From Streptomyces longispororuber (GTDB lineage Bacteria > Actinomycetota > Actinomycetes > Streptomycetales > Streptomycetaceae): a stretch of DNA of 64,000 nucleotides. Of this stretch, positions 9,518 to 18,068 are shown piece by piece. A model generated the notes under the pieces. That model made no database searches, had not been told where the DNA came from, and saw only the letters and a program-made list of their open reading frames with translations. The DNA lies in NCBI RefSeq assembly GCF_024448165.1, contig NZ_JAMOLN010000016.1:1-64000 (forward strand). Reading direction: 5' to 3'. Within the stretch, counting starts at the first letter, position 1, and every line of letters begins with the position of its first letter. A program made the position numbers and the translations under genes.

Positions 9518-10900
9518 ATGAGCACCACGGAGCGTCCCAGGATCCTCATTGTCGGGGGTGGGTACGTAGGCCTGTACGCGGCGCGACGCATCCTGAAGAA
9601 GATGCGTTACGCGGAAGCGACCGTCACGGTCGTCGACCCGCGCTCGTACATGACGTACCAGCCCTTCCTCCCCGAGACCGCCGCCGGCAGCATCTCGCCG
9701 CGCAACGTTGTCGTACCGCTGCGACGCGCTGTGCCGGGCGCCGAGATTCTCACCGGCCGCGTCACCACCATCGACCAGGACCGCAAGGTCGCCACGGTCG
9801 CCCCGCTCGTCGGCGAGGCGTACGAGGTGCCCTTCGACTACCTGGTGATCGCGCTCGGCGCGGTCTCCCGCACCTTCCCGACGCCGGGCCTCGCCGAGGT
9901 CGGCATCGGTATGAAGGGCGTCGAGGAGGCCATCGGCCTGCGCAACCACGTGCTCGAGCAGCTCGACAAGGCCGAGTCGACGACCGACGAGGAGATCCGC
10001 CGCAAGGCGCTCACCTTCGTCTTCGTCGGCGGTGGCTTCGCGGGCGCCGAGACCATCGGTGAGGTCGAGGACCTGGCGCGCGACGCGGCCAAGTTCTACA
10101 AGAACGTGAAGCGCGAGGACATGCGCTTCGTGCTCGTCGACGCCGCCGACAAGGTGCTGCCCGAGGTCGGCCCGGAGCTCGGCCAGTACGGCCGCAAGCA
10201 CCTGGAGTCCCGCGGCATCGAGGTCTACCTGAAGACCACCATGCCGTCCTGCGTCGACGGTCACGTCGTGCTCTCCAACGGGCTCGAGGTCGACTCGAAC
10301 ACCGTCGTGTGGACCGCCGGCGTCAAGCCGAACCCGGCCCTCTCGCGCTTCGGTCTCCCGCTCGGCCCGCGCGGCCACGTGGACACCCAGGCCACCCTCC
10401 AGGTCGCCGGCAGCGACTACATCTGGGCCGCGGGCGACAACGCCCAGGTGCCGGACCTCGTCGGCCGCAAGGCGGGCAACGAGAACGCCTGGTGCCCGCC
10501 GAACGCGCAGCACGCCATGCGCCAGGCCAAGGTCCTCGGTGACAACGTGGTCTCCGGCATGCGGGGCTTCCCGCAGAAGGAGTACAGCCACAGCAACAAG
10601 GGCGCCGTCGCGGGTCTCGGCCTGCACAAGGGCGTCGCGATGATCGTCATGGGCAAGATGAAGATCAAGCTCAAGGGCCGTCTCGCCTGGTACATGCACC
10701 GTGGCTACCACGGTCTGGCCATGCCGACCTGGAACCGCAAGGTCCGGGTGATCGCCGAGTGGACGATCAACATGTTCCAGAAGCGCGACATCACCGCGCT
10801 CGGTGCCCTGGAGACTCCGCGCGAGGAGTTCTACGAGGCCGCCAAGCCGGCGCCCAAGCCCGTGGTCGAGGAGAAGAAGGCCGAGGCCAAGGCCTCCTGA
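9518..10900 (+). CDS. ndh: Type II NADH dehydrogenase (NDH-2)
   Basis: A 460-residue peripheral membrane flavoprotein that passes electrons from NADH to menaquinone without pumping protons. The N-terminal FAD motif ILIVGGGYVGLYAARR and a second nucleotide motif FVFVGGGFAGAETIGEVED (NADH) are intact, as is the late FAD-contact segment YIWAAGDNAQVPD. The C-terminal part is basic and amphipathic, suited to membrane association, and ends in an Ala/Lys/Glu-rich tail. ATG 9518 begins MSTTERPRILIVGGG. The upstream Rex-like site suggests control by NADH/NAD ratio. A strong terminator follows. Confidence 0.95.
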   Translation: MSTTERPRILIVGGGYVGLYAARRILKKMRYAEATVTVVDPRSYMTYQPFLPETAAGSISPRNVVVPLRRAVPGAEILTGRVTTIDQDRKVATVAPLVGEAYEVPFDYLVIALGAVSRTFPTPGLAEVGIGMKGVEEAIGLRNHVLEQLDKAESTTDEEIRRKALTFVFVGGGFAGAETIGEVEDLARDAAKFYKNVKREDMRFVLVDAADKVLPEVGPELGQYGRKHLESRGIEVYLKTTMPSCVDGHVVLSNGLEVDSNTVVWTAGVKPNPALSRFGLPLGPRGHVDTQATLQVAGSDYIWAAGDNAQVPDLVGRKAGNENAWCPPNAQHAMRQAKVLGDNVVSGMRGFPQKEYSHSNKGAVAGLGLHKGVAMIVMGKMKIKLKGRLAWYMHRGYHGLAMPTWNRKVRVIAEWTINMFQKRDITALGALETPREEFYEAAKPAPKPVVEEKKAEAKAS

Positions 10901-10918
10901 CCCGGCTCAGTGCCATCC

Positions 10919-10967
10919 CCGAAGGGGCCGCTCGCCATCCGTGGTGCGAGTGGCCCCTTCGGTTTTT
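10919..10967 (+). terminator. Rho-independent terminator after ndh
   Basis: A 17-bp stem with one G-T pair (CCGAAGGGGCCGCTCGC with GCGAGTGGCCCCTTCGG), a 10-nt loop, then TTTTT at 10963-10967. It is the clearest intrinsic terminator in the window. Confidence 0.9.
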
Positions 10968-11101
10968 CCCCGACCAGATACATGGCCTCTACAAGTATTT
11001 TGCCGTTCCGTGACGCGATAACGGGACTGCGCAAGCGGCCTGTTGGTGTTTACGTGGTGTTGGACCGTTCCGGGATTTCCCTCGTCACGGAGGTGTGCGC
11101 C

Positions 11102-12403
11102 ATGCAGGACGCCGCACAGCGGCTGAAGAATCTCGCCGAGCAGCTGCTCGGCGCCGAGCTCCCGGTGCGGCTGCGCGCCTGGGACGGCTCGGAGGCCGGG
11201 CCCCCGGACACGCCGGCCCTCGTCGTACGCAATCGCCGCGCGCTGCGCCGACTGCTCTGGAAGCCGGGCGAGCTGGGGCTCGCCCGCGCCTGGGTGGCCG
11301 GCGACCTGGACGTGGAGGGCGACCTGTACGAGGCGCTGGAGGTCATGGCCGGGCTGATCTGGGAGCGCCCCGATGAGGAGCGCAGGAGCCTCGTGGAGGC
11401 GCTCAAGGACCCGGAGGTGCGGGGCGCGGCCCGCGAACTGGTCAAGCTCGCCGGACCGTTCCTGCCACCGGCCCCGCCCGCAGAGGAGATGCGCCGCAGG
11501 GGCCGTCTGCACCTCCACACCAAGGGCACCGACAAACAGGCCATCAGCCACCACTACGACGTCGGCAACGACTTCTACGAGCTGGTCCTCGGCCCCTCGA
11601 TGGTCTACTCGTGCGCCTACTGGGAGTCGCCGGAGTCGACGCTGGAGTCCGCCCAGCGCGACAAGCTGGAGCTGATCTCCCGCAAGCTCGGCCTCAAGCC
11701 AGGGATGCGCCTCCTCGACGTCGGCTGCGGCTGGGGCTCGATGGCCGTGCACGCGGCCCGTGAGCACGGCGTGAGCGTCGTCGGCGTCACCCTCTCGCAG
11801 GAGCAGGCCGCGTTCGCCAGGAAGCGCGTCGCCGACGAGGGCCTCACCGACCGCGTCGAGATCCGCGTCCAGGACTACCGGGACGTGCGCGACGGGCCGT
11901 ACGACGCGATCTCCTCCATCGGCATGGCCGAGCACGTCGGCTCCGCGCGGTACCTGGAGTACGCCACCGATCTGTACGCCCTCCTCAAGCCCGGCGGGCG
12001 GCTGCTCAACCACCAGATCGCGCGGCGGCCCCAGGAGGACGAGTCGGCGTACGAGGTCGACGAGTTCATCGACGCCTACGTGTTCCCCGACGGCGAGCTG
12101 GCGCCCGTCGGCACCACCGCGGGGCTGCTGGAGCGGGCCGGGTTCGAGGTGCGCGACGTCGAGGCCATCCGCGAGCACTACGCGCTCACGCTGCGGCACT
12201 GGGTGCGCAACCTGGAGGCCCGCTGGAAGGAGGCCCTGAAGCTGGTCAGCCCGGGCCGGGCCCGGATCTGGCGGCTCTACATGGCGGCCTCCGCACTGAG
12301 CTTCGAGCGCAACCGCATCGGCGTGAACCAGATCCTCGCGGTGAAGACACCGGTGAGCGGGGCCTCGGGGATGCCGCTGCGGGCCCGTACCTGGAACGTC
12401 TGA
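11102..12403 (+). CDS. cfa: Cyclopropane-fatty-acyl-phospholipid synthase family methyltransferase
   Basis: A 433-residue SAM-dependent enzyme modifying unsaturated acyl chains of membrane phospholipids. The N-terminal domain (about 1-130) is typical of Cfa. The SAM site is LLDVGCGWGSMAVHAA, preceded by the family signature SHHYDVGNDFYELVLG and SMVYSCAYW. ATG 11102 follows GGAGGTG at an ideal distance; the frame is open further upstream but across the ndh terminator. It converges on the ABC exporter genes. Confidence 0.94.
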   Translation: MQDAAQRLKNLAEQLLGAELPVRLRAWDGSEAGPPDTPALVVRNRRALRRLLWKPGELGLARAWVAGDLDVEGDLYEALEVMAGLIWERPDEERRSLVEALKDPEVRGAARELVKLAGPFLPPAPPAEEMRRRGRLHLHTKGTDKQAISHHYDVGNDFYELVLGPSMVYSCAYWESPESTLESAQRDKLELISRKLGLKPGMRLLDVGCGWGSMAVHAAREHGVSVVGVTLSQEQAAFARKRVADEGLTDRVEIRVQDYRDVRDGPYDAISSIGMAEHVGSARYLEYATDLYALLKPGGRLLNHQIARRPQEDESAYEVDEFIDAYVFPDGELAPVGTTAGLLERAGFEVRDVEAIREHYALTLRHWVRNLEARWKEALKLVSPGRARIWRLYMAASALSFERNRIGVNQILAVKTPVSGASGMPLRARTWNV

Positions 12404-12430
12404 CGCGCGTCCCGCACCACGCCGTACGAC

Positions 12431-12470
12431 GGAGGGGCCCGACGGTGACATCACCGGCGGGCCCCTTCCG
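12431..12470. terminator. Bidirectional terminator between cfa and the ABC exporter
   Basis: GGAGGGGCCCG and CGGGCCCCTTCC pair around a GACGGTGACATCACCG-type inner segment, flanked by an outer CGTACG/CGTACG pair. It lies between two converging genes. Confidence 0.75.
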
Positions 12471-12488
12471 CGTACGACTGCCGTACGG

Positions 12489-15029
12489 CTACTCGGACTT
12501 GATCGCCGCCAGCATGTTCAGCCGGGCCGCGCGGCGGGCCGGCCACAGGGCCGCCAGGATGCCGACCACCGCGGCGAGCGCCAGGAAGATCCCCATCCGG
12601 CCCCAGGGCAGGATCAGCGCGTACGTCGACATGCTGTTGCCGATGAGCTGACCGGCCGCCCAGCCGAAGAACACGCCCAGGCCGATGCCGAGCACGCCGC
12701 CGAACAGGGAGATCACCAGGGACTCCAGGCGGACCATGCGCTTGATGCCCTTGCGGTCGATGCCGATCGCGCGGAGCATGCCGATCTCCTGCTGGCGCTC
12801 GAAGACCGACATGGCCAGGGTGTTGATGACGCCGAGGACGGCGACGATGACCGCCATGGCGAGCAGGCCGTAGAGCATGTTCAGCATCAGCGTGAACATC
12901 TGCGCGATCTCGTTGGAGATGTCCTGGCGGTCCTGGATCTTGACCGCGGGGTTCTCGCCGAGGGCCTTGGTCAGCTTGTCCTTGGTGGCGTCGGAGGTGC
13001 CGCCGGACGTCTTCAGCATGACCTGCATGTCGGAGACGCCGTCGGTGATGTGCGGGTTCAGGGTCGAGGAGTCGAGCATGATCCCCCGGATCATCTCGTT
13101 GCCCTCGTAGACGCCCGCGACCGTCAGCCGCTGCTCCTTGCCGTCCTCGTAGTGGGCGGTGAAGGCCGAGCCGGCCTTCCAGCCGTGGTCCTTCGCGGTC
13201 TTGTCGTCGACCACGACGTCGCTGCCGCCGACCGTGAACGTGCCGTTGTCCACCGGGAGTTCGGCGAGCCGGCTGATCGTCTTCCCGTTGACACCGGTCA
13301 GGTACTCGGTGCTGCCGTCGATGCGCGAGGGCGAGTTCGACAGACCGCTGGTGGCGGTGACGCCGGGCGTCCCGTCGAGCGTCTTGAGGACGTCGGGCGA
13401 GAGCGCGTTCCCGTTCGCCATCGAGACGACGTAGTCCGCCTTGAGGGAGTCGGCCGCCATCTTGTCGATCGCCGACTGGACGCTGCCCGCGATCACCGTC
13501 AGACCGGTGATGAGGGTGAGGCCGATCATCAGGGCCGAGGCGGTGGCGGCGGTGCGGCGCGGGTTGCGGACCGAGTTGAGGCGGGCCAGCTTGCCGGCGA
13601 TGCCGAAGGCGCGCAGCACCGGGGCGGCGGCCGCGATCAGCGGGCGGGACAGCAGCGGCGTGAGGATGAAGACGCCGATGACCAGCAGACCGGCACCGAG
13701 ACCCATCGGCAGCTGCCCGGAGTCGCCGCTCATGGTCGTCGCGGCGAGCACGGCCGTGACACCGGCGGCCGAGACGAGCGCGCCGAGCGTGTTGCGCAGC
13801 ACCAGGGACTTGGCGGTGGGGGCGGCGTGCACCGCGTTCATCGCGGCGACCGGCGGGATCTTCGCGGCGCGGCGGCCCGGCAGCCAGGCGGCCAGCATCG
13901 TGATCAGGACGCCGACGACGAGCGCGGAGACGACCGTGCCGGGGGAGACGACCAGCGGGCCGTCCGGGATGATCGCGCCGGTCCCGTCCATCAGCGCCCG
14001 CATGCCCGCGCCGATGCCGATGCCGACGCCCAGACCGGTGACGGCGGCGACGGCGCCCACGAAGAACGCCTCCAGCAGCACGGACCGGGTGACCTGGCGG
14101 CGCGAGGCACCCACGGCGCGCAGCAGCGCGAGCTCCTTGGTGCGCTGGGCGACCAGCATCGTGAAGGTGTTGGCGATGATGAAGATGCCGACGAACAGGG
14201 CGATGCCCGCGAAGACCAGCAGCATCGTCTTCATGGAGCTCATCGACGACGAGATCATCTCGGCCTGGTCGTCGGCGAGCTGCTTGCCCGTGTCGGTGTC
14301 GACCGCGGCGGTGCCCAGCGCCTTGTCGAGGTTCCGCTTGAGCTGTTCCTGGCTCGTCCCGGCCGCGGCGGTCACGTCGATCTCGTCGTACGCGCCCTGC
14401 TTGTGGAAGAGCTGCTGCGCGGTCGCCGTGTCGAACAGGGCGAGGGAGCCGCCGGCCGCGACGTTGCCGTCGTCCGTGGTGAAGATGCCGGTGACGGTGG
14501 GCGTGAGCACCGGTCCGTCGATGGACATCCGCACCTGGTCGCCGACCTTGTACCCGGCCCGCTTCGCGGTCTCCGCGTCGAGGGCGACCTGGTGCTCGCC
14601 GCGCGGGGCGGCGCCGTCGGTGAGCGGGTAGCGGTCGTCGGGCTCGGCGGCGGTGCCCGAGTAGTTGCCGCCCTTGGTGGAGAAGCCGTTGCCGACGAGC
14701 TTGCCGTCCTGGTCGGCGACGGCCGCGTAGCCGCTGACGACGCCGGTCGCGGAGGCGGCGCCCGGCACGCTCCGCGCCTTCTTCAGGGTGGCGTCGGTCA
14801 GCTTCGTGGACCTGCCGACCCTGTCGCCCTCGGACTTGGTGGAGCCGGGGGTGACGGCGACGTCCACGTGGTCGAAGCCCTTGGAGGACGACTTCTCCAG
14901 GGCGGAGGAGATGGTGTTGGTGAAGACGAGGGTGCCGGTGACGAAGGCGACGCCGAGCATGACGGCGAGCACGGTCATCATCAGGCGGGCCTTGTGCGCG
15001 AAGACGTTGCGCAGGGCTGTCTTGAGCAT
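12489..15029 (-). CDS. ABC transporter permease, two FtsX domains (MacB-like)
   Basis: An 846-residue membrane protein with an N-terminal helix (MLKTALRNVFAHKARLMMTVLAVMLGVAFVTG), a large extracytoplasmic domain (about 45-260), then a block of helices, a second helix and soluble domain (about 490-700), and three C-terminal helices. This duplicated FtsX/MacB layout is typical of mechanotransmission-type exporters of lipids or peptides. ATG 15029 is preferred because MLKTALRN is the usual start; a GTG at 15056 is possible. It partners the ATP-binding gene upstream, with a dispersed repeat lying between them. The substrate is unknown. Confidence 0.92.
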   Translation of the reverse strand: MLKTALRNVFAHKARLMMTVLAVMLGVAFVTGTLVFTNTISSALEKSSSKGFDHVDVAVTPGSTKSEGDRVGRSTKLTDATLKKARSVPGAASATGVVSGYAAVADQDGKLVGNGFSTKGGNYSGTAAEPDDRYPLTDGAAPRGEHQVALDAETAKRAGYKVGDQVRMSIDGPVLTPTVTGIFTTDDGNVAAGGSLALFDTATAQQLFHKQGAYDEIDVTAAAGTSQEQLKRNLDKALGTAAVDTDTGKQLADDQAEMISSSMSSMKTMLLVFAGIALFVGIFIIANTFTMLVAQRTKELALLRAVGASRRQVTRSVLLEAFFVGAVAAVTGLGVGIGIGAGMRALMDGTGAIIPDGPLVVSPGTVVSALVVGVLITMLAAWLPGRRAAKIPPVAAMNAVHAAPTAKSLVLRNTLGALVSAAGVTAVLAATTMSGDSGQLPMGLGAGLLVIGVFILTPLLSRPLIAAAAPVLRAFGIAGKLARLNSVRNPRRTAATASALMIGLTLITGLTVIAGSVQSAIDKMAADSLKADYVVSMANGNALSPDVLKTLDGTPGVTATSGLSNSPSRIDGSTEYLTGVNGKTISRLAELPVDNGTFTVGGSDVVVDDKTAKDHGWKAGSAFTAHYEDGKEQRLTVAGVYEGNEMIRGIMLDSSTLNPHITDGVSDMQVMLKTSGGTSDATKDKLTKALGENPAVKIQDRQDISNEIAQMFTLMLNMLYGLLAMAVIVAVLGVINTLAMSVFERQQEIGMLRAIGIDRKGIKRMVRLESLVISLFGGVLGIGLGVFFGWAAGQLIGNSMSTYALILPWGRMGIFLALAAVVGILAALWPARRAARLNMLAAIKSE

Positions 15030-15143
15030 GGGTGAGGTCCAGGTATTCGGAGCCACTCCGGCGATCGAGGAGCGGGGCCCGGGGCGGGGCCCGTGGCGTG
15101 CGCGCCGTAGGGGCTGATGAGGGGTCGGCGGCTGCCGGCCGGT

Positions 15144-15182
15144 GGGGCTTCTCGCGCAGTTCCCCGCGCCCCTCAGGGGCGC
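15144..15182. repeat. Dispersed repeat family A, copy 1
   Basis: GGGGCTTCTCGCGCAGTTCC followed by CCGCGCCCCTCAGGGGCGC: a member of the GGGGCTGGTCGCGCAGTTCC family seen at five places here. It lies in the 168-bp gap between the two genes of the ABC exporter unit. The CGCCCCT/AGGGGCG end can form a hairpin. Confidence 0.75.
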
Positions 15183-15197
15183 GTCCGCACGGTCGGG

Positions 15198-15968
15198 TCA
15201 GCTGGTGCGGCCCTTTGCGTCGAAGCGCTTCATGCGGTCCAGGACCGTGTCCGCCGTCGGTGCGTGCATCTCGTCGACGATGCGGCCGTCCGCCAGGAAG
15301 ATCACGCGGTCCGCGTAGGCCGCAGCGACCGGGTCGTGGGTGACCATCACCACGGTCTGGCCCAGCTCGCGCACGGAGTTGCGCAGGAAGCCGAGGACCT
15401 CGGCGCCGGAGCGGGAGTCCAGGTTTCCGGTGGGCTCGTCGCCGAAGATGATGTCGGGCTTGGAGGCCAGGGCGCGGGCGACCGCCACGCGCTGCTGCTG
15501 GCCGCCGGAGAGCTGCGAGGGGCGGTGGCCGAGGCGGTCGGCGAGGCCCACCATCTGGATCACGTTCTCCAGCCACTGCTTGTCGGCCTTGCGGCCCGCG
15601 ATGTCCATGGGGAGCGTGATGTTCTCCAGGGCGGTCAGCGTCGGCAGCAGGTTGAACGCCTGGAAGATGAAGCCGATCTTGTCCCGGCGGAGCCTGGTGA
15701 GCTGCTTGTCCTTGAGGGAGCCCAGCTCGGTCTCGCCGATCCGGACCGAACCGGAGGAGAAGGTGTCCAGGCCCGCGACGCAGTGCATCAGCGTCGACTT
15801 GCCGGAGCCGGACGGGCCCATGATCGCGGTGAACTCGGCCTGCCGGAACTCGACGGAGACCCGGTCGAGCGCGACCACCTGGGTCTCACCCTGTCCGTAG
15901 ACCTTCGACAGATCCGTGGCGCGGGCGGCCGCCGTGGTGGTCCGGCCGGCGAGAGGGGTGGTGGTCAC
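15198..15968 (-). CDS. ABC transporter ATP-binding protein (LolD/MacB type)
   Basis: A 256-residue cytoplasmic ATPase. Walker A GPSGSGKST, Q-loop FIFQAFNLLPTLTALENI, signature LSGGQQQRVAVARAL, Walker B IIFGDEPTGNLD and H-loop THD are all present. The EPTGNLDS string is typical of the LolD/MacB/FtsE subfamily, which pairs with FtsX-like permeases such as the next gene. The start is GTG 15968, with an AGGAG about 10 nt upstream on the minus strand. It should form an operon with the downstream permease. Confidence 0.95.
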   Translation of the reverse strand: MTTTPLAGRTTTAAARATDLSKVYGQGETQVVALDRVSVEFRQAEFTAIMGPSGSGKSTLMHCVAGLDTFSSGSVRIGETELGSLKDKQLTRLRRDKIGFIFQAFNLLPTLTALENITLPMDIAGRKADKQWLENVIQMVGLADRLGHRPSQLSGGQQQRVAVARALASKPDIIFGDEPTGNLDSRSGAEVLGFLRNSVRELGQTVVMVTHDPVAAAYADRVIFLADGRIVDEMHAPTADTVLDRMKRFDAKGRTS

Positions 15969-16345
15969 GGGTGGGTGCTCCTGTCGGTGCGACGTTCGGG
16001 GACCGTTCCATCGTCCCGGCGGATCGGAGCCGTGGAGTCAGTCGCAGTTCCCGTTCCGAGGGGCGACTCGGGTCGGACCGGGGGAGGCTGTGTCATACCT
16101 GGGGATGACACGGGACCCTGAGAAGCGGGCACCCGCCGGGACGCCCCCGGCGGAGGTGAAATCCCGTCAATCCCCTGGAGTGCGCCCTTGCCCGTGACAA
16201 GGCCTCCGGCAAGTGCGGATGGAGCTTGTAGTGGTCTGATGCACCCTCAGACGTCAATAAAATAAGACAACATCGGGCTGTTGTTCCGCTGATCGGGGGA
16301 TGCCGCCGGATAGGCTCGGACGGTCGATGCGGAGCCCCACAGCCT
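15969..16345. other. Intergenic region upstream of bldA
   Basis: About 380 bp. It contains the start region of the ABC operon (minus strand), a CTTGCC...GGCAAG inverted repeat at 16187-16213, and an unusually AT-rich segment (GTCAATAAAATAAG, about 16254-16266). Next comes a perfect ACAACA-TCGGGC-TGTTGT inverted repeat at 16267-16284 and a possible bldA -10 box TAGGCT at 16311-16316. No gene is supported. Confidence 0.5.
16311..16316 (+). promoter_or_regulatory. Possible -10 element of bldA
   Basis: TAGGCT lies 30 bp before the mature 5' end of the tRNA, which would give a short 5' leader. No convincing -35 box at 17-18 bp was found, so this is tentative. Confidence 0.35.
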
Positions 16346-16428
16346 GCCCGGATGGTGGAATGCAGACACGGCGAGCTTAAACCTCGCTGCCCTTCGCGGG
16401 CGTACCGGTTCAAGTCCGGTTCCGGGCA
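16346..16428 (+). tRNA. bldA: tRNA-Leu (TAA anticodon), bldA
   Basis: An 83-nt class II tRNA. The acceptor arm GCCCGGA pairs with TCCGGGC, the anticodon loop CTTAAAC carries TAA, a long variable arm follows (TGCCCTTCGCGGGCGTA region), and the T-loop GGTTCAAGTCC is intact. CCA is only partly templated (ACC then T). This is the single tRNA that reads the rare UUA codon in streptomycetes. Its late accumulation limits translation of developmental and antibiotic regulators, which gives bald mutants. Its position between the ABC exporter and pobA matches the known streptomycete locus. Confidence 0.97.
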
Positions 16429-16736
16429 CCTCCGTCCTCCCCTTCCCGTTTCCCCCTCGTTTCCCGTCCCGCCGCCTTTGCGGGCCTTGCCACAGGTATG
16501 TGTGCCCGGCGCGGGATCCGCCGCGCACGAGGGGGATCGGAGATCGCGAACTCCCTTGCTGGGCACGGTCCTTGGTGTGCGCACGCACCCTGCCGGCAGT
16601 CGCCGCCCGCTCCCGTCCACCGCCCGGCCATTGACACCCGTGCGACCGGGGCGGAGGATCCCGCCAGAGCCGCAATGAACGAAAGTTCACCAGGCGAACA
16701 CGAGTGAACGAACGCACAGACGCGAGAGGGATCCGT
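16429..16736. other. Region between bldA and pobA
   Basis: About 308 bp. The part just after bldA is pyrimidine-rich (CCTCCGTCCTCCCCTTCCCG) with no clear hairpin terminator. The far end (about 16674-16716) holds repeated GAACGAA/GTTC elements that look like a regulator site for pobA. No gene is supported. Confidence 0.4.
16674..16716. promoter_or_regulatory. Repeated GAACGAA/GTTCAC motifs upstream of pobA
   Basis: Two direct TGAACGAA repeats surround GTTCACCAGGCGAAC, which is itself an inverted repeat. Such an arrangement just before an aromatic-catabolic gene resembles operators of IclR-type (PobR/PcaR-like) regulators. No such regulator gene is present in this window. Confidence 0.35.
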
Positions 16737-17912
16737 ATGCGCACCACCGTCGGCATCATCGGAGCGGGCCCGGCCGGACTGCTCCTGGCCAGGCTCCTGC
16801 ACAACGCCGGGATCGACTCCGTCGTCCTGGAGAGCCGCGACCGCGCGTACGTGGAGCAGCGCCAGCGCGCCGGGATCCTGGAGCAGGGCACCGTCGACGT
16901 GCTGCGCGAGGCCGGCGTCGGCGCCCGCATGGACCGCGAAGGAATGCCCCACGACGGCATCGAGCTGCGCTTCGACCGCCGCCGCCACCGCGTCGACTTC
17001 CCGGCTCTGACCGGCGGGAAGCAGGTCATGGTCTACGCCCAGACCGAGGTCTGCAAGGACCTCATCGCGGCCCAACTCGCCGACGGCGGACCCCTGTTGT
17101 TCGAGGCGGAGGCGCTGGCGGTGGAGGGCGCGGACACGGACGCGCCGCGCGTCCGGTTCCGGCACGAGGGCCGCGAGGACGTCCTCGACTGCGCCTACGT
17201 GGTCGGCTGCGACGGCTTCTGGGGCGTGGCCAGGAACGCGATACCGGCGCCGGAGTCCGCGACGTACGAGCGCACGTACCCCTTCGGCTGGCTCGGCATC
17301 CTCGCCGACGTAGCCCCGTCCCACGACGAGCTGGTCTACGCCCGCTCCGACCGCGGCTTCGCGCTCCTGTCCATGCGCTCGCCCTCGGTCACCCGCGCCT
17401 ACCTCCAGGTCCCCGAGGGCACGGACGCCGCCGACTGGTCCGACGACGCGATCTGGGACGAGCTCGACCGCCGCCTGGCGGTCGACGACCCGGCCTGGCG
17501 GCTGGCCCGCGGACCGATCACGCAGAAGTCCGTCACCCCGATGCGCTCCTACGTCCACGAGCCCATGCGGCACGGCCGGCTCTTCCTCGCCGGTGACGCG
17601 GCGCACATCGTCCCGCCGACCGGCGCGAAGGGTCTCAACCTCGCCGTCGGCGACGTCGTCACGTTCGCCCGCGCCCTCGTCGCGGCCACGGAGAAGGGCG
17701 ACGCCGCGCTCCTCGACGCGTACTCGCAGACCTGCCTGCGCCGCGTCTGGCAGGCCGAGCGGTTCTCCTACGCGATGACCACGATGCTGCACCGCGCGCC
17801 CGACGCCACCGCGTTCGACGACAAGATCCAGCTCGCCCGGCTCGACCGCCTGACCACGTCGAAGGCCGCGGAGGCCGATCTCGCGGAGGCGTACACCGGT
17901 TTCCCGCTGTGA
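16737..17912 (+). CDS. pobA: 4-hydroxybenzoate 3-monooxygenase
   Basis: A 391-residue flavoprotein hydroxylating 4-hydroxybenzoate to protocatechuate with NAD(P)H and O2. The FAD motif is TVGIIGAGPAGLLLARLL, the DG motif is YVVGCDGFWGVAR, and the second FAD motif is GRLFLAGDAAHIVPPTGAKGLNLAVGDV. The ERQRAGILEQGTVDVL-like region and PYP-type YPFGWLGILA segment are characteristic of PobA. ATG 16737 follows GAGAGGGA; an in-frame GTG at 16704 falls within the putative operator and is less likely. The product would feed the protocatechuate branch of the beta-ketoadipate pathway, whose other genes are not here. Confidence 0.95.
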   Translation: MRTTVGIIGAGPAGLLLARLLHNAGIDSVVLESRDRAYVEQRQRAGILEQGTVDVLREAGVGARMDREGMPHDGIELRFDRRRHRVDFPALTGGKQVMVYAQTEVCKDLIAAQLADGGPLLFEAEALAVEGADTDAPRVRFRHEGREDVLDCAYVVGCDGFWGVARNAIPAPESATYERTYPFGWLGILADVAPSHDELVYARSDRGFALLSMRSPSVTRAYLQVPEGTDAADWSDDAIWDELDRRLAVDDPAWRLARGPITQKSVTPMRSYVHEPMRHGRLFLAGDAAHIVPPTGAKGLNLAVGDVVTFARALVAATEKGDAALLDAYSQTCLRRVWQAERFSYAMTTMLHRAPDATAFDDKIQLARLDRLTTSKAAEADLAEAYTGFPL

Positions 17913-17975
17913 TCGCCGCCGGGCGGAACATCACGGGGCCCGGCCACGTTCGTAGAAGCAGAAAGGGGTAACAGG

Positions 17976-18002
17976 ATGAGAAAGATCCTCCCTGAGCACT
18001 AG
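17976..18002 (+). CDS. Possible 8-residue leader peptide upstream of the BI-1 gene
   Basis: ATG AGA AAG ATC CTC CCT GAG CAC TAG encodes MRKILPEH, with AAAGGGG about 8 nt upstream. Its coding sequence contains one arm of an AAAGATCC...GGATCTTT inverted repeat (17981-17988 with 18007-18014). A second inverted repeat follows (TTGCCA...TGGCAA, about 18013-18038). It may be a regulatory leader or a chance reading. Confidence 0.3.
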   Translation: MRKILPEH

Positions 18003-18068
18003 GGCCGGATCTTTGCCAAGCTATTACTCTTGTGGCAAGGCCATACACGGTGGCCATGGAGGAGTGAA

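Noticed and set aside
12451..15576. A 1041-codon minus-strand frame across the ABC exporter genes
   Set aside because: It crosses both exporter genes in another frame and has an Arg/Gly/His-rich composition; the FtsX-like permease in the true frame explains the region.
16247..17029. A minus-strand protein overlapping bldA and pobA
   Set aside because: It would be antisense to the tRNA and the pobA start, with Arg/Ser-rich shadow composition.
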